Shown here piece after piece: positions 36,475 to 47,436 of a DNA stretch of 64,000 bases. The stretch is taken from the NCBI GenBank assembly GCA_027924645.1, contig BSBN01001687.1:124001-188000 (forward strand). The letters are read 5' to 3'. The number at the start of each line of letters is the position of its first letter. Within the stretch, counting starts at the first letter, position 1. The DNA comes from Cunninghamia lanceolata (Eukaryota; Streptophyta; Pinopsida; Cupressales; Cupressaceae). The notes beneath the pieces were generated by a model. That model saw nothing but the letters and a program-made list of their open reading frames with translations, was not told the DNA's origin and searched no databases. The position numbers and the translations under genes are program-made.

Positions 36475-38282
36475 ATGCCTCAGGTGAAAGATGCATTTAT
36501 TTGTTATCTAGATTTTTGCAGCATCAATCTTTGGTTCATGTTGTCATTAATAATTATAATTCATTATTCCTCATGCTAGCAGGGTTGTCAGAAGCTCTCA
36601 TGGGAGAGCCATTTAATGCCTGGGAAAAGTATTGCTTCTTCAATAATTATATAATAATTATTAACAATATATAACTATTATTATATTATATATAGTATTA
36701 TATAATATGATTAACATCATATGTTATTAATTTATATTATATATTGTATTTGTATTAGTATTAGTATTGATATTAATAAAATATATGGTAAAATAACCAC
36801 CACCAAGGGGATAAAATAACAACTTAAGTTGGGGAAACTGGCTACACAGGTCAACGATCAATTAGAAGGATAAACCCTAAACGCCTTAGACAACACTAGC
36901 TGCAGTGTTTTTACTTGGAGATTTTGTAGAGTGAATCTTGATAACATAAAAACCATAAAATTTTGAATTGACATAACATATCCATTTATCTTTGCCCTTT
37001 TTATACATCGCTATACATTGCCATTGAACTCATTTCTTTTTTCTATGTGATGAAAGTTATTTAAATTTTTAATATTGAAAATTTGAACCATCTATGATCT
37101 GTATACATTGCAATTTGCCATTAAACTCATGTCAATTTTCAAACCGTAATTACTTCTATATTTTTTATTAAAATTTAACATCACCCTTCAAAAAAAATTG
37201 GGGAATTACATTGTACATGAACATCTAAGTTTCTAACCAACATCTAATAGATGCAAAAAACACACATAGACTATTGAATCCAGAAGCTCTTCACTCAATA
37301 TTGTCATGGACTGTGGAAAACTCATGCTTACCATCTAACCAACCTCAGAGTTCCAAACAAAACTCCTATCCTTTGACCTTCAAACCTTTCTTTGATCCTC
37401 CAAAATCTTTTTGGTTCCTCTCTTCAATGATGCTTAATGAATATTTCACTGTAGTCCATAATTATCCTCTTAACTGGCAATGGATCCATTACAAATTCAA
37501 TTATGTCCTCATTCATAATGACAGTAAATGATTTAATATAGAACCTTGCTTTATATGTACAAGAAACCACTAGATATGGGTAACAATAAGGCCAGTAAAT
37601 GAGAATTAAATTGATTTACTCGAGGTCACTGGCAATTGAGTTGTAATACCAATTCCATGTGTCAATTTGAATTTCTAGTTTCTCATACATGCATGCATGT
37701 GTGGGAGATTCAACCCACAACCCAGAATAGAATGCATCATTTGCAAATGTTAAAAGTGTCGATTCTTGACACGATTTATTCCACTTGACGAATGCTTGTA
37801 TTTCTTCATTCTGAGACATGCAAAGCAATAACATCCTGCATAGCCACACACAAACAAAATTTTCCATCATTCTTATTACTATTCTACATATGTGAACTGA
37901 GAACTCTATCACACAGTTAAATTCAAAATCATGAATGATCACAAAATAAGTACTTGGTAACTTACTTTCTTCATATAACTGTTGTAATGAAAGCCATTAC
38001 TTTGAACTTTTACAGTTTATTGATTCTTCTACTATCTGAAACTTAGTAATGAAATATAAAGTTGAAACAATAAACACTATCATATATACATGACATGTAT
38101 TGTCATGACAAATGGGTAATAAATAACAAGCAACTCCATTTAATTGACTTTGTCATACCCTGGAAATTTACATTGGCTAATCTATGTGGTATGTCGCTTG
38201 CCATTAATGAACTCAATTAGCATTGGTTAATCTAGCCGGTTAAGTGGCACTTTCAATGAAATCAATAGTACAACTCTAATTA
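36475..38282. other. Intergenic DNA without a supported gene
   Basis: Contains an AT-rich tract with TATATTA and GTATTA words at about 36633-36790. An open minus-strand stretch of 108 codons at 37616-37942 (NEEIQAFVKWNKSCQ, FYSGLWVESPTHACMYEKLE) looks protein-like but I do not recognise it. Confidence 0.35.
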
Positions 38283-38670
38283 ATGATAGAGCAAATTGTT
38301 CCACTTGTAGTCTTGTAATTGTTCCACCGTTTGGTGAACCATTGAACAAATGATGAACAGTTGTAGTTGAATTCCTGAAGGTAGATCTCCAACGGTACAC
38401 ATTGCCAACAAAATCCTTCAAAAATTGGAATCAACTAGGAGCCGTTATATATTAATAGATCAAAGGTTGAGATATATATAAAACATATAATATATTTATA
38501 TTGATTATTGTATAAAGGTCAAGGTGGCGGCAGAGCGCAAGCCATCGACTATAGAAAATTAGAAATTTGGGTTTGTTAGTACTTTGGCCCGAAATAGAAC
38601 TTATGCCTCATTGACATGCGCAACGGAAGTGACATCTACCCTTTCGTAATAAATAAGGAATGTCTTAAAC
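38283..38670. repeat. Dispersed leader repeat, copy 1
   Basis: Shares with 40127-40585 the order AGCAAATTGTTCCACTTGTA, GTTGTAGTTGAATTC, GAGCCGTTA, GGTTGAGATATATATAAAA, TTATTGTATAAAGGTCAAGG, TAGTACTTTGGCCCGAAATA and CCCTTTCGTAATAAATAAGG. Both copies read in the same direction. Confidence 0.75.
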
Positions 38671-40126
38671 TCTTTTGTTTAATATAATATATTAATATGG
38701 GTTATCGATATAGATTACAATTGTTGACAACATTTTAATTTTTTTGTCTTATTATCTATTATTTTTAGATAATAACACAATTCTGAAACTTTTAAGTTTT
38801 ATTATTTTATGGTTAGATCGATTGGTTGATTCTGGAAGTATTAAAATTCAGAATATATGTAAAAAAATAAGTTTAATCAAAATCATTCCTTGAATCCTTC
38901 AAAAAAGAGATTAACAATGTGTGTAATTAATGAAATTAACAAATTAGAATTAGAATCATCTCTCATTTTATTAAGTCAAAAAACTTAAACAACTATTATA
39001 GAAAGATGACAACACAAAGATGACATCCCTTTATAATAAAGGTTACATGGCGAAAGAAGAAGCCCTCAGCCCCTCGTTGGATAAATATTTCCAGTTGACA
39101 GAGAGCTGAACACTGTATATTTCTCTCGTATTTTCCTTACAACACAACAAAGAAGAAACCTTTGCTTGAGCCCTGGCCGCTGGACCGGGAAGAATATGTG
39201 AATGAAATCGGGAATAAAACTGGGGCTTTCATCCAAATTTAAGAAGAAAAGCTAACATGGTGAAAGAAGAAGCCTTCTGTAGTCTAGACTATCTAGAAGG
39301 AATCCAAAAGAATCATCATACCAAGCTAGCTGCTAGACACATGAACCAATGGATTGGGAGAGACCACTGTCCACAATCCATCACTAGGCTGCCAAAAAGA
39401 TGGATTAATGGATTGGGAGAGAACACTAACCACAACCCATTAGATAGATGCAAGACCATCTAGCATACAATCTTGCCCTTGCCTGAGGAGCCAAGGCACT
39501 TTCCAACTGCACTCAAAGAAGAATGATGCCAGAAGGCACCATTATCCTTCCTCTTTATTTCCCACATAGCTAGTTGTTATCTTTCCAGATCCTCCCATGT
39601 CATACATGGAGTTCCCATGACTTATTTTTTTCATCTTACAAGAACTAGGTCCTTCAAGGTAAGGATAACAACCCAACTGTGTAACCATTCTAACCCTTTC
39701 CTCTGCCAAAAAAGACTGCATTCTAACTGAATAATTCCCAAAATTAGCTAACAAGGAACAACCAAAAGTTTAAATTGATTGTCGAAAGCAACTTTCTCTA
39801 TCCCTTTATAGCCATGACTGCTAGGAAATTGGGAATTCAAAAAATCATTACCTATCCATCACTCTATCTTACTAACCCTGCAAATAAATCTCCAAACACC
39901 AAAATGTCACTTCAGAATCATATCATGCTCTGAGAGCATTTGGGCATCTAATTCAAGAAATCCTCCTATGGACTTGTCATCTTACACGTATGGACTTGTC
40001 ATCTCACATGTATGGACTTGACATCTTGCATCGAAAAGTACCTTGGCTCCCTTTACAAAGCTTGAATTTTGCATCCACTTGATCATCTTGGGTGACTGAT
40101 GTGACCACCAAAACGTCATCCATTAA
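38671..40126. other. Intergenic DNA with two short tandem repeats
   Basis: No supported gene. Two direct copies of ATGGATTGGGAGAGA.CACT (from about 39350 and 39410) form a 60-bp tandem. Three 22-bp units of TATGGACTTGTCATCT follow at about 39967-40032. Confidence 0.5.
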
Positions 40127-40585
40127 AGCAAATTGTTCCACTTGTATCTTGTTCCATTGTTCCATTTGATGAACAAATGATGAATGGTTGTAGTTCAATT
40201 CTGGAAGGTAGATCTTCAACGTTACACATTGCCAAAAAAATCCTCTGAAATCAACCAGGAGCCGTTAGATATTATTAGATCAACGGTTGAGATATATATA
40301 AAATATATGATATATTTATATTGATTATTGTATAAAGGTCAAGGTGGCATGAAACATCACGATGCAATCATGATGAGCCACATGGCATACAACATAGTCC
40401 ACTTGTCTCTATTCTGGAGACTTTATGTAGAATTTTGGGTGTGTCAGTACTTTGGCCCAAAATAAAACTTGTGTCGTCGATCTACGATCATCTGACATTA
40501 GAAATTTAGAATATTTTTCCATTTATTGACATGTACAGTGGAAGTTACATATGTCCTTTCGTAATAAATAAGGAATGTCATGAGA
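40127..40585. repeat. Dispersed leader repeat, copy 2, upstream of copy C
   Basis: Direct copy of 38283-38670 with an added segment at about 40350-40430. It contains ATCAACGGTTGAGATATATATAAAA, in which the ATATATAAAA could be a TATA box. A shorter related stretch occurs after copy C at 43413. Confidence 0.7.
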
Positions 40586-40817
40586 AGCACAATTGCACAT
40601 TTTTCAGAAGGCAATTTACACAGCTCATTTATGATCGTACAACAATACATGCCGTTGAAATCAATGCAATTTATGGAAACATTTATTAGGTTTGCAACCC
40701 TCACACGTACCTTATTTTGCATTTTCACTGGTGTACTTTAGAGGAACTCTGGACTGCGTCTTCTACAGGTGTTAAACATGGGCATTCGCAACCAGGTTAG
40801 CTAATCGATGCTCTTTC

Positions 40818-43007
40818 TTGCCCATTTCTTATAGTGATAAATATGAATTCTTTAAGTCAACTACGTGGGCAAAACAATTATTTTTTCACGAGTCCAGACT
40901 GTTTGTTTATCCCAAATCTTCTAGAGATTTATTTGGCACCCTTAGCAGTTACAGAGCTTTTGTTTACTGGTTTTTCAAACAAGTAAACATGAAGCTTTTG
41001 TTTATTGAGAATAGTTTAGCTAAGGTGAAGGATACCGAGCTAAGACATATAGATTTGGACTTGGAGGATTTCTAGGCTTGATTAGAGAAAAACCCCAAGT
41101 CACCTATAGTCGAGAAAATCATAACAAGCAGGTTAGCTCGTGCTGGGGGTTTCCCACCTGTTGTGCCATGTCCAGACCTGGTTGTTGCATGTGCAAAGAA
41201 CTATTATCCTGATATTAAGGTCCAGTTATCCTTTATTTTGGAGAAGACCGAGAGGTGGCTTAAGGGGAATTTTGAGAGCAAGTTGGTTCTTCTTCTGTGC
41301 ATAAATAATCAGGAACAAGAGAGCAAGGAACCTCCCAGGCCTTCAGAATTCAGAAAACTTCAACTAGTGTGGAGACAAGTCATCACAGAGTTGGTTCACA
41401 ATCTTGTAGTGGTGGGGATGGAGACTAGCCTGAAGATAATAGGAAACTAAAAGGTGTATGTGAACATGATGGTCAACCCACATTCATGAAACCACAAGTA
41501 AAAAAGAAGTTGGATGCTTTATAACAATTGCAGGAAGATCACATGACTTCTCCTGTGTCTCCTTCACCTAGTAATGATTCTTCCATTTTTCAACAGATTG
41601 TTGATGATAGTACTTTTCATTCCTTGTTTGAGATTCCAGCCTCCCCCGTATCAAATGAAATTCATGTGCAAGATACTCCTAATCAGCCAGACATAGTTGT
41701 CCTAGGTGCAAGTGAGTGTGGTACAGTTTTGTCTTCCCCTTCCTAGCTAAAGAAAGTTGTTGAGAAAAAGAGCTTCATGAGACATGCCCCAATGACAGAC
41801 ACAAACGTTGACGTGTTGTAGCTAAATTGTTGCATCCTACACCTAAGCCTAAGAAGGCTAAGAGGATGTCTCGGATGGTAATAGATTCTTCCTTAGGGCA
41901 TAGGATTTTGGAGATTACAGACCCCATCAGGGATAAAAATGAAAATGAAGTCACAAAAGCGGATTTCAATATGACCAAGATTGACATGGGTCCTCCTACT
42001 GTGGAAGGTGATATCTATCATGCAAAATTATTTGTATGCATGCTAGCAAAGAGAGTTAAAGTTGAGCAACAAGAGAATGCAAAGCTGCAAGCCCAGGTGA
42101 ATTCTCTGACATCTTTCATTCAATCTATTTTGAAAAGTACTTCTCAATCCTCTGATGCAACTTCGAGTGTTTCTGTTGATGGAATGGATCCTAGCATGTT
42201 GCAACAAATCATGAAATATCAAACTCTAGGTAAGGCCATCGAGCAATGGGTAGAGCAACTCACCATTGATGGTTTGTTGTACATCGAGGAGGTCATGAAA
42301 CTATATACCCTCATTTCTGATAAAAGGAAAGGGTTAGTTGCAGAGTTACGAAATGTAAAGAGGGAAGATAGTAATCTGCTCACGGTGTCTATAGAGATAA
42401 AAGATATGATGGAAATTGATACAAATATTCTTGTAGCTGAGAAAAATTTTAATGATCCAAATGAGAATGATTATGTGTCTTGGCTAGATGCACTAGAGTG
42501 GAAGAAGTCTGTGCTGGGGGATTTTAGTGGAGAAATAAGAAGAATTTTGACTCAATGTCACACTGATATGGTTGATCTTAAAAATAATTGTACCATCTTA
42601 AATGTAGATATTTCATATGAAAGCAGAGAGAACTTGCTTGATGTCAAGGAAGTAAAGCAAAATTTTAAGAAGATGCTTACTGAAGAGCTTGTTGGTGCTG
42701 ACACAGTTAATGGTGAATCACTAGGGAAGCTTGGACATATAGCAGTGTATCTTAGACCTTTAAAGCATGAAATTGATGATGTCTATAAGAGACTAACAGA
42801 TGTAGACAGAATGATAAATAAGTGGAAACTTCAAGCAAATAAATTACCTGTAGACCAAGTGATAATATTTTAAATCCCATCATTACTAGGTACAAGAGAT
42901 ACAAGGTGAAACTGAGAGCATCAGCTCAGGTGGACTCGACTGCTGCAAGTGAACATGATAAGGAAAGCGAAGCAACTCGAGATGAAGACCAAACTGCTGC
43001 CACATGA
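40818..43007 (+). pseudogene. Retroelement-associated ORF, copy C
   Basis: The first part (frame 3, 40818-41450, with stops near 41073 and 41079) contains SRLARAGGFPPVVPCPDLVV and CAKNYYPDI, which match copy D (FPEVFPCPEFIMVCAHNY). A Ser/Pro-rich spacer at 41528-41746 is in frame 2. The last part, open for 348 codons at 41827-42873 in frame 1, starts with basic HPTPKPKKAKRMSR. It then has a heptad-like VKVEQQENAKLQAQVNSL segment and several Lys/Glu-rich helices. A final frame change gives a tail ending at 43007. At least three frame changes mean it is inactive as a single ORF. It is the most divergent of the four copies. No pol gene is next to it, so it may have moved as a non-autonomous element. 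Confidence 0.5.
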
Positions 43008-43412
43008 TGACATTTCTTATTTTTATGTTATTTCTCTAAACATGCTCTGGATACTCTTGTGGCAAAAGACTTATTATTATTTTCTGTTTTAAATTGACTG
43101 TCCCCAAGAAGCTGTTATTATTTCAAAGACAGTTTTTTGATGACAAGACTATATATACTAAGTTTGTCGATGCATTTAGAATATTTTGGCAAACTTTGTG
43201 TTGTTGATAGGTCAATTTTGTGTTACTCTATATTTCAGTTATTTTCAATATATGAATGCAAGCTTGAGGAGTTGATTTCTGAAGTCGTAAACTTTGTGTT
43301 ATGGTGGATGAATCTGTATTCTTGAATTATTCTTATGTATCCTTTTGAATTTTCTTTTATTAAATTATTATCTATCGATTTTCATTAATCTGAATTGTTC
43401 CTTTGTTGATAC

Positions 43413-43515
43413 TTGTCTCTATTTTGGAGACTTTATGGAGAAAGATGGGTGTGTTAGAACTGCAACCTGGAATAGAACGGATGCCATTGATCTCTGATAT
43501 TGACTATCCATCGAT
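43413..43515. repeat. Partial repeat of the stretch upstream of copy C
   Basis: ACTTGTCTCTATTTTGGAGA and CTTTATGGAGAAAGATGGGTG match ACTTGTCTCTATTCTGGAGA and onward at 40403. Being in direct orientation on both sides of copy C, they may be remains of terminal repeats. Confidence 0.5.
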
Positions 43516-43559
43516 CTAAATGTAAGTATTTTTTTAAGCTATAAATTCACCAAGTAAAT

Positions 43560-43915
43560 TTGTCATTATAATTTGGCATTTGATATTTTTACCAGCCACA
43601 TGATGATTTTTTTAAAAAATTGCCAGCACATTCGCCAAATTATTTATTTTACATTTTTGAATATCTATATAATTCACCACCTAATTTATTTTATTTTTTG
43701 GAATACAACTATAATTCGCCACCCAATTTTTATTTTTTTGGAATACAACTATAATTCACTAAGGATTTTTTTTTTCAAATCTATATACAATTCGTTAGCA
43801 AAAAAGCCATTGTTGATAAATTTGAAAAGATTCGCCAATGAATTATTTTTTTTCAAAAATAGGCATAGATTTGCCAACCTTTTTATGGCTTTGGGCAAGG
43901 ATTCGCCAAGATTTT
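43560..43915. repeat. Degenerate ATTCGCCA repeats
   Basis: ATTCGCCA or close variants (ATTCACCA, TTTGCCAA) recur about eight times in T-rich DNA. The words GGAATACAACTATAATTC occur twice in tandem near 43700-43760. Confidence 0.5.
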
Positions 43916-43955
43916 ATAGGTTTTTTAGGGGGTGTTCCTTAAAGTTATCCCTGAT

Positions 43956-44888
43956 CTACAGTACCTTATCTTAGATTTGGTCAACTCAAGACTATTTGAC
44001 TGTGCCAACAACGTATGCATTCTTACAAAATGCATCATTTGAGAGCAGTGAAAAGGTGCCAACATACATATTTTCTTCCTCCCACCTCGTGGGGCCAAAC
44101 TGATTGTACCAACACATCGGTGTGGGAGGGTGGATGCTATTGGAGGCCTCTGTTCATTTCCCAGGTCTCCTGATCTTTCCAGGCTACATTGCACCAGGGG
44201 TCTCTGAAGAACCCAAAGAGCAAAAAGTTGAAAAACTTTTGCCTACATTTTCTCTCAATCTATGGCACCTACGAATGTTCTTTTAGGACCTACAGGTGGA
44301 TGTCAGGTCCCTCTATAGTACCCTGTCTCAGTTTTGGTCAACTCCAGACCGTTTGACAGTGCCAACAATGTATGCATTCTTGCAAAATGTGTCATTTGAG
44401 AGTAGTGAAAAGGTGCCAACAAGCATATTTTCTTCCTCCCACCTCATGGGGCCGAAATGATTGTGCCAACACGTCAGGGTGGGCGGGTGGATGCTACTAG
44501 AGGCCTCGATTCATTTCCCAAGTCTCCCTATCTTTCCAGGCTACATTGCACCATGAGTCTCTGAAGAGCCCAAATAGCAAAAAGTTGAAAAACTTTCACC
44601 TACCTTTTTCTCTCGATCTATGGCACGTACAAATGTTTTGTTTGGACCTACAGGTGGATGTCAGGTCCCTCTATAGTACCTTGCCTCAGTTCTGGTCAAC
44701 TCTAGATCATTTGATCGTGCCAACAACGTATGCATTCTTGCAAAATGTGTCATTTGAGAGCAGTGAAAAGGTGTCAACAAGCATATTTTCTTCTTCCCAC
44801 CTCATGGGTCCAAACTGACCGCACCAACATGTCGGGGTGGGCGGGTGGATGCTATTGGAGGCCTTGGTTCATTTCCCAGGTCTCCCAA
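43956..44888. repeat. Tandem repeat, 357-bp unit, about 2.6 copies
   Basis: CTAYAGTACC starts units at 43956, 44313 and 44671. Each unit contains GTGCCAACAA.GTATGCATTC, TTTGAGAGCAGTGAAAAGGT, CCACCTC.TGGG and CATTTCCCA.GTCTCCC. The last copy stops at about 44888. Confidence 0.85.
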
Positions 44889-45164
44889 CTATTTGGCATG
44901 AATTATTTGTTTGCACTTCTCACATAATACCACATTGTACTAGACCATGGCCAATGCACCTTTAATCTCTTTTGCAACTAAAAAATAATTGACTCGAATA
45001 CCATATCAAAAGTTTTGAAGTTTGAGTCTTTTTTGAACAATGAAATCAGAAATCCAAATTATTGTTGTTAGTGTTAATGGTTATATAACTTATATCATTA
45101 ACTATGAATTTGAATCATGATATATTTATTGTTGTTATACTGCTGTCATGATATATTTATTGTT
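44889..45164. other. Spacer before the copia element
   Basis: No gene. TCATGATATATTTATTGTTG occurs twice in direct tandem just before the insertion point. Confidence 0.5.
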
Positions 45165-45169
45165 GATAT
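45165..45169. repeat. Target-site duplication GATAT, left copy
   Basis: GATAT before the 5' LTR, repeated at 52317-52321. Confidence 0.9.
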
Positions 45170-45581
45170 TGTTAGTGTAGGTTTTTTATTCCTTATTATA
45201 AGGTTTTTCCTACACATTTATTTAAGCTTGCTTAGGTTAATAAAGCATGTCTTATTATGTGAGTGGTTGCGAGGTGTCACCTTCCTACATTTGAGCATCC
45301 ATTAGCTATCTTGGGAAGATACTTTGCTATCTTTAGTCTGATAGATGGTTGCTCCTCATTGGTCGGTGTTGCCACCTCCTCCCTCTCTCTGGTCTATATA
45401 AGCATGCTACCTAGCTTGTATTTTTATTCGATATTAGAGATAGTTATCTGATGCTATTTTGCCATTCGAGCATTTCACATCAATCTCATGGTGTCGTTGT
45501 TATTATTTTTTGCATTTACAGTTTATGTTTCTAACTCTTTCAATTGATTCTGGGTTATAATCTGTTTTACGAATTTTAGCA
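45170..45581 (+). repeat. 5' LTR of the copia element
   Basis: TGTTAGTGTAGG to ATTTTAGCA, 412 bases. A TATA box, TATATAAG, lies at 45395-45402 in both LTR copies after a CT-rich stretch. Confidence 0.95.
45395..45402 (+). promoter_or_regulatory. TATA box of the copia 5' LTR
   Basis: TATATAAG after CCTCCCTCTCTCTGGTC. The same sequence is at 52130-52137 in the 3' LTR. Confidence 0.7.
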
Positions 45582-45593
45582 TGGTATCAGAGC
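45582..45593 (+). other. Primer-binding site, initiator Met tRNA
   Basis: TGGTATCAGAGC directly follows the LTR, the classic copia primer site. Confidence 0.92.
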
Positions 45594-46567
45594 AAGTTTT
45601 GTAAGGTTAGATTCTTTGTAGAGATCTTGTAAAATCCCGTATGCTCTTCTCTTGCAATTTTCAAACGATCCGGAGAATTAGAAAGGATTTATGAAGATCC
45701 GGTAAATCTTGATTTGCTCAAATCTGTCAATCGACTTGCATATTTGGTGTTTTAATTAGTATTGCAGGTTGCAGCATGCCTTTGCTTGACTTAGGTAGCT
45801 GATTCTACCTTTGCATGTCATTTTTTGGTTGATGGGGTCATTTTTTACGGCTAAAGGTGTCTGTTTTACACTAAATCTACATCTTATGTACATCAGCAAG
45901 AAAAATGCCTTATAAGTTTTGTTCACAATGTAGAAAAACCATCTGGGTATCTTTTAGTTTTTGCATGCAGACTATATATTTTGTAGAAACGAACTCAAAA
46001 AGCTACAGAAGACCCCCTCTCCGTTGGCAGTTGCAGATTTGAATGTAGTTTTCAAATGCTCCATTCTTGCTCATACTGACTCCATTTCTCATGAATTTTT
46101 TTTGATCTTGGTTATTTTTTTGTGCTCTATGCACTAGTATAGTCATTTTTTTATTTTAGTGCAGAGATTTTTCAGAAATTGCAAATTCTCAGTCGGGACA
46201 CTGCGCAGTCCTCGTTTTGGGAACTCCGAAGAGGCATAACTTTTGCATAAAACCTCAGATCGAGGTGATTCTTTTTTTGAAAATGGACATTTTTTCGTGT
46301 AGTTTGCAGTGGTGTTGTTTATTTTACTAGGCATTGGCCCTAAGTATTAGTTTCAGCATATGCTCTTTTTAAGGATCTGTAATAGCATTGAGATCAAGTC
46401 CACTCAGTATTTCTTGCTGGTAGAAATTGTAAACGCACTAAATATAAAGTGCCAAATCAAATTTTCTTGGGGTGTTTCTTTGATTGAGTGGAAAAGGGGG
46501 GTGTCTTGTGTATTCTTGCATCTTTTCTTTCCTCACAACAACAACAACAATCTAATTCTGCATTAAG
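45594..46567 (+). other. Leader of the copia element
   Basis: No gene. T-rich, ending in a CAACAACAACAAC stretch just before the gag ATG. Confidence 0.6.
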
Positions 46568-47434
46568 ATGGATCAATTAACAGTGCCTGTTCTAACACCC
46601 TACAACTACTATGAGTGGAAGTCCAAGATGACTATCCAACTTAAGAAGTTAGGACTATATAGAGTAACAATGGGTCTAGAAATTGAACCAACCTTAATTG
46701 CAGAAAGGCCTAAATTTCATAACAGGCTAGATGAAGCTTTTAGAACTCTATGCATGTCTGTATCTCCTGATCTTCTTTTTCATGTTGAATCTGCTACAAC
46801 ACCAAATGATGTATGGACTACTTTAGAAAATCTCTTTGGTAAACAAGATGAATTAAGGGGACATCAACTAGAGAATGAGCTAATAGGGTTAAATCCATGT
46901 AATTTTGATACAATACAAGACTTCTTCACAAAGCTAAAGGCCATTAGATTACAGTTGAAGCAATGTGGGATTGAAAAGAAAGATCCACAATTGATCTTAA
47001 GTATTCTTTCTAAGCTTGGTCCTAACTACTCAGTGTTTGTTTCTACATTTTATGCCACCAAAAGTGCTCTTGGGACTACCTACAAAATGCCTTCTTTAGA
47101 TGAATTTGCTGCTGAACTCACTAAAGAATAGGATAAATTAGTTCACATGGGCACTATTAAGCCTTCTAAGTCTCATGCCTTGGCTGCAAATTAGGGCACT
47201 AAAGATCAGAAAGGCAATGGAAAGCAAAATAAGAAACAAAAGGATCAAGGAGAGAAGAAACAAGGTCCAAAACAAGCTGCAAACAATGCAGCTCCTGAGT
47301 CTTCCTCTAAAGACAACATGTCTAAAAAGGAGAAGACAAAGTATGCCTTTTGTAAGAAACCTGGTCACAATGAGCATAAGTGTTTGAAAAAGCAAATAGC
47401 TCATCTCACTTATCTTCTTGAGAGAATAATATCA
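46568..47434 (+). pseudogene. Copia gag
   Basis: The ATG at 46568 opens a gag of the UBN2 type: YNYYEWKSKMTIQLKKLGLY near the start, then FRTLCMSVSPDLLFHVESA, DVWTTLENLF and RLQLKQCGIEKKD. TAG stops at 47129 and 47192 cut the basic tail, which otherwise continues to the zinc knuckle. The knuckle reads YAFCKKPGHNEHKC, with Tyr where the first Cys of CX2CX4HX4C should be. The frame ends at 47434, and pol continues in frame 1 after an apparent one-step slip near 47420. Confidence 0.88.
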
Positions 47435-47436
47435 AA

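Noticed and set aside
43573..43974. Open frame of 133 codons rich in Phe and Ile
   Set aside because: It is T-rich repeat DNA (ATTCGCCA units) read through; no domain, and composition follows the bases.
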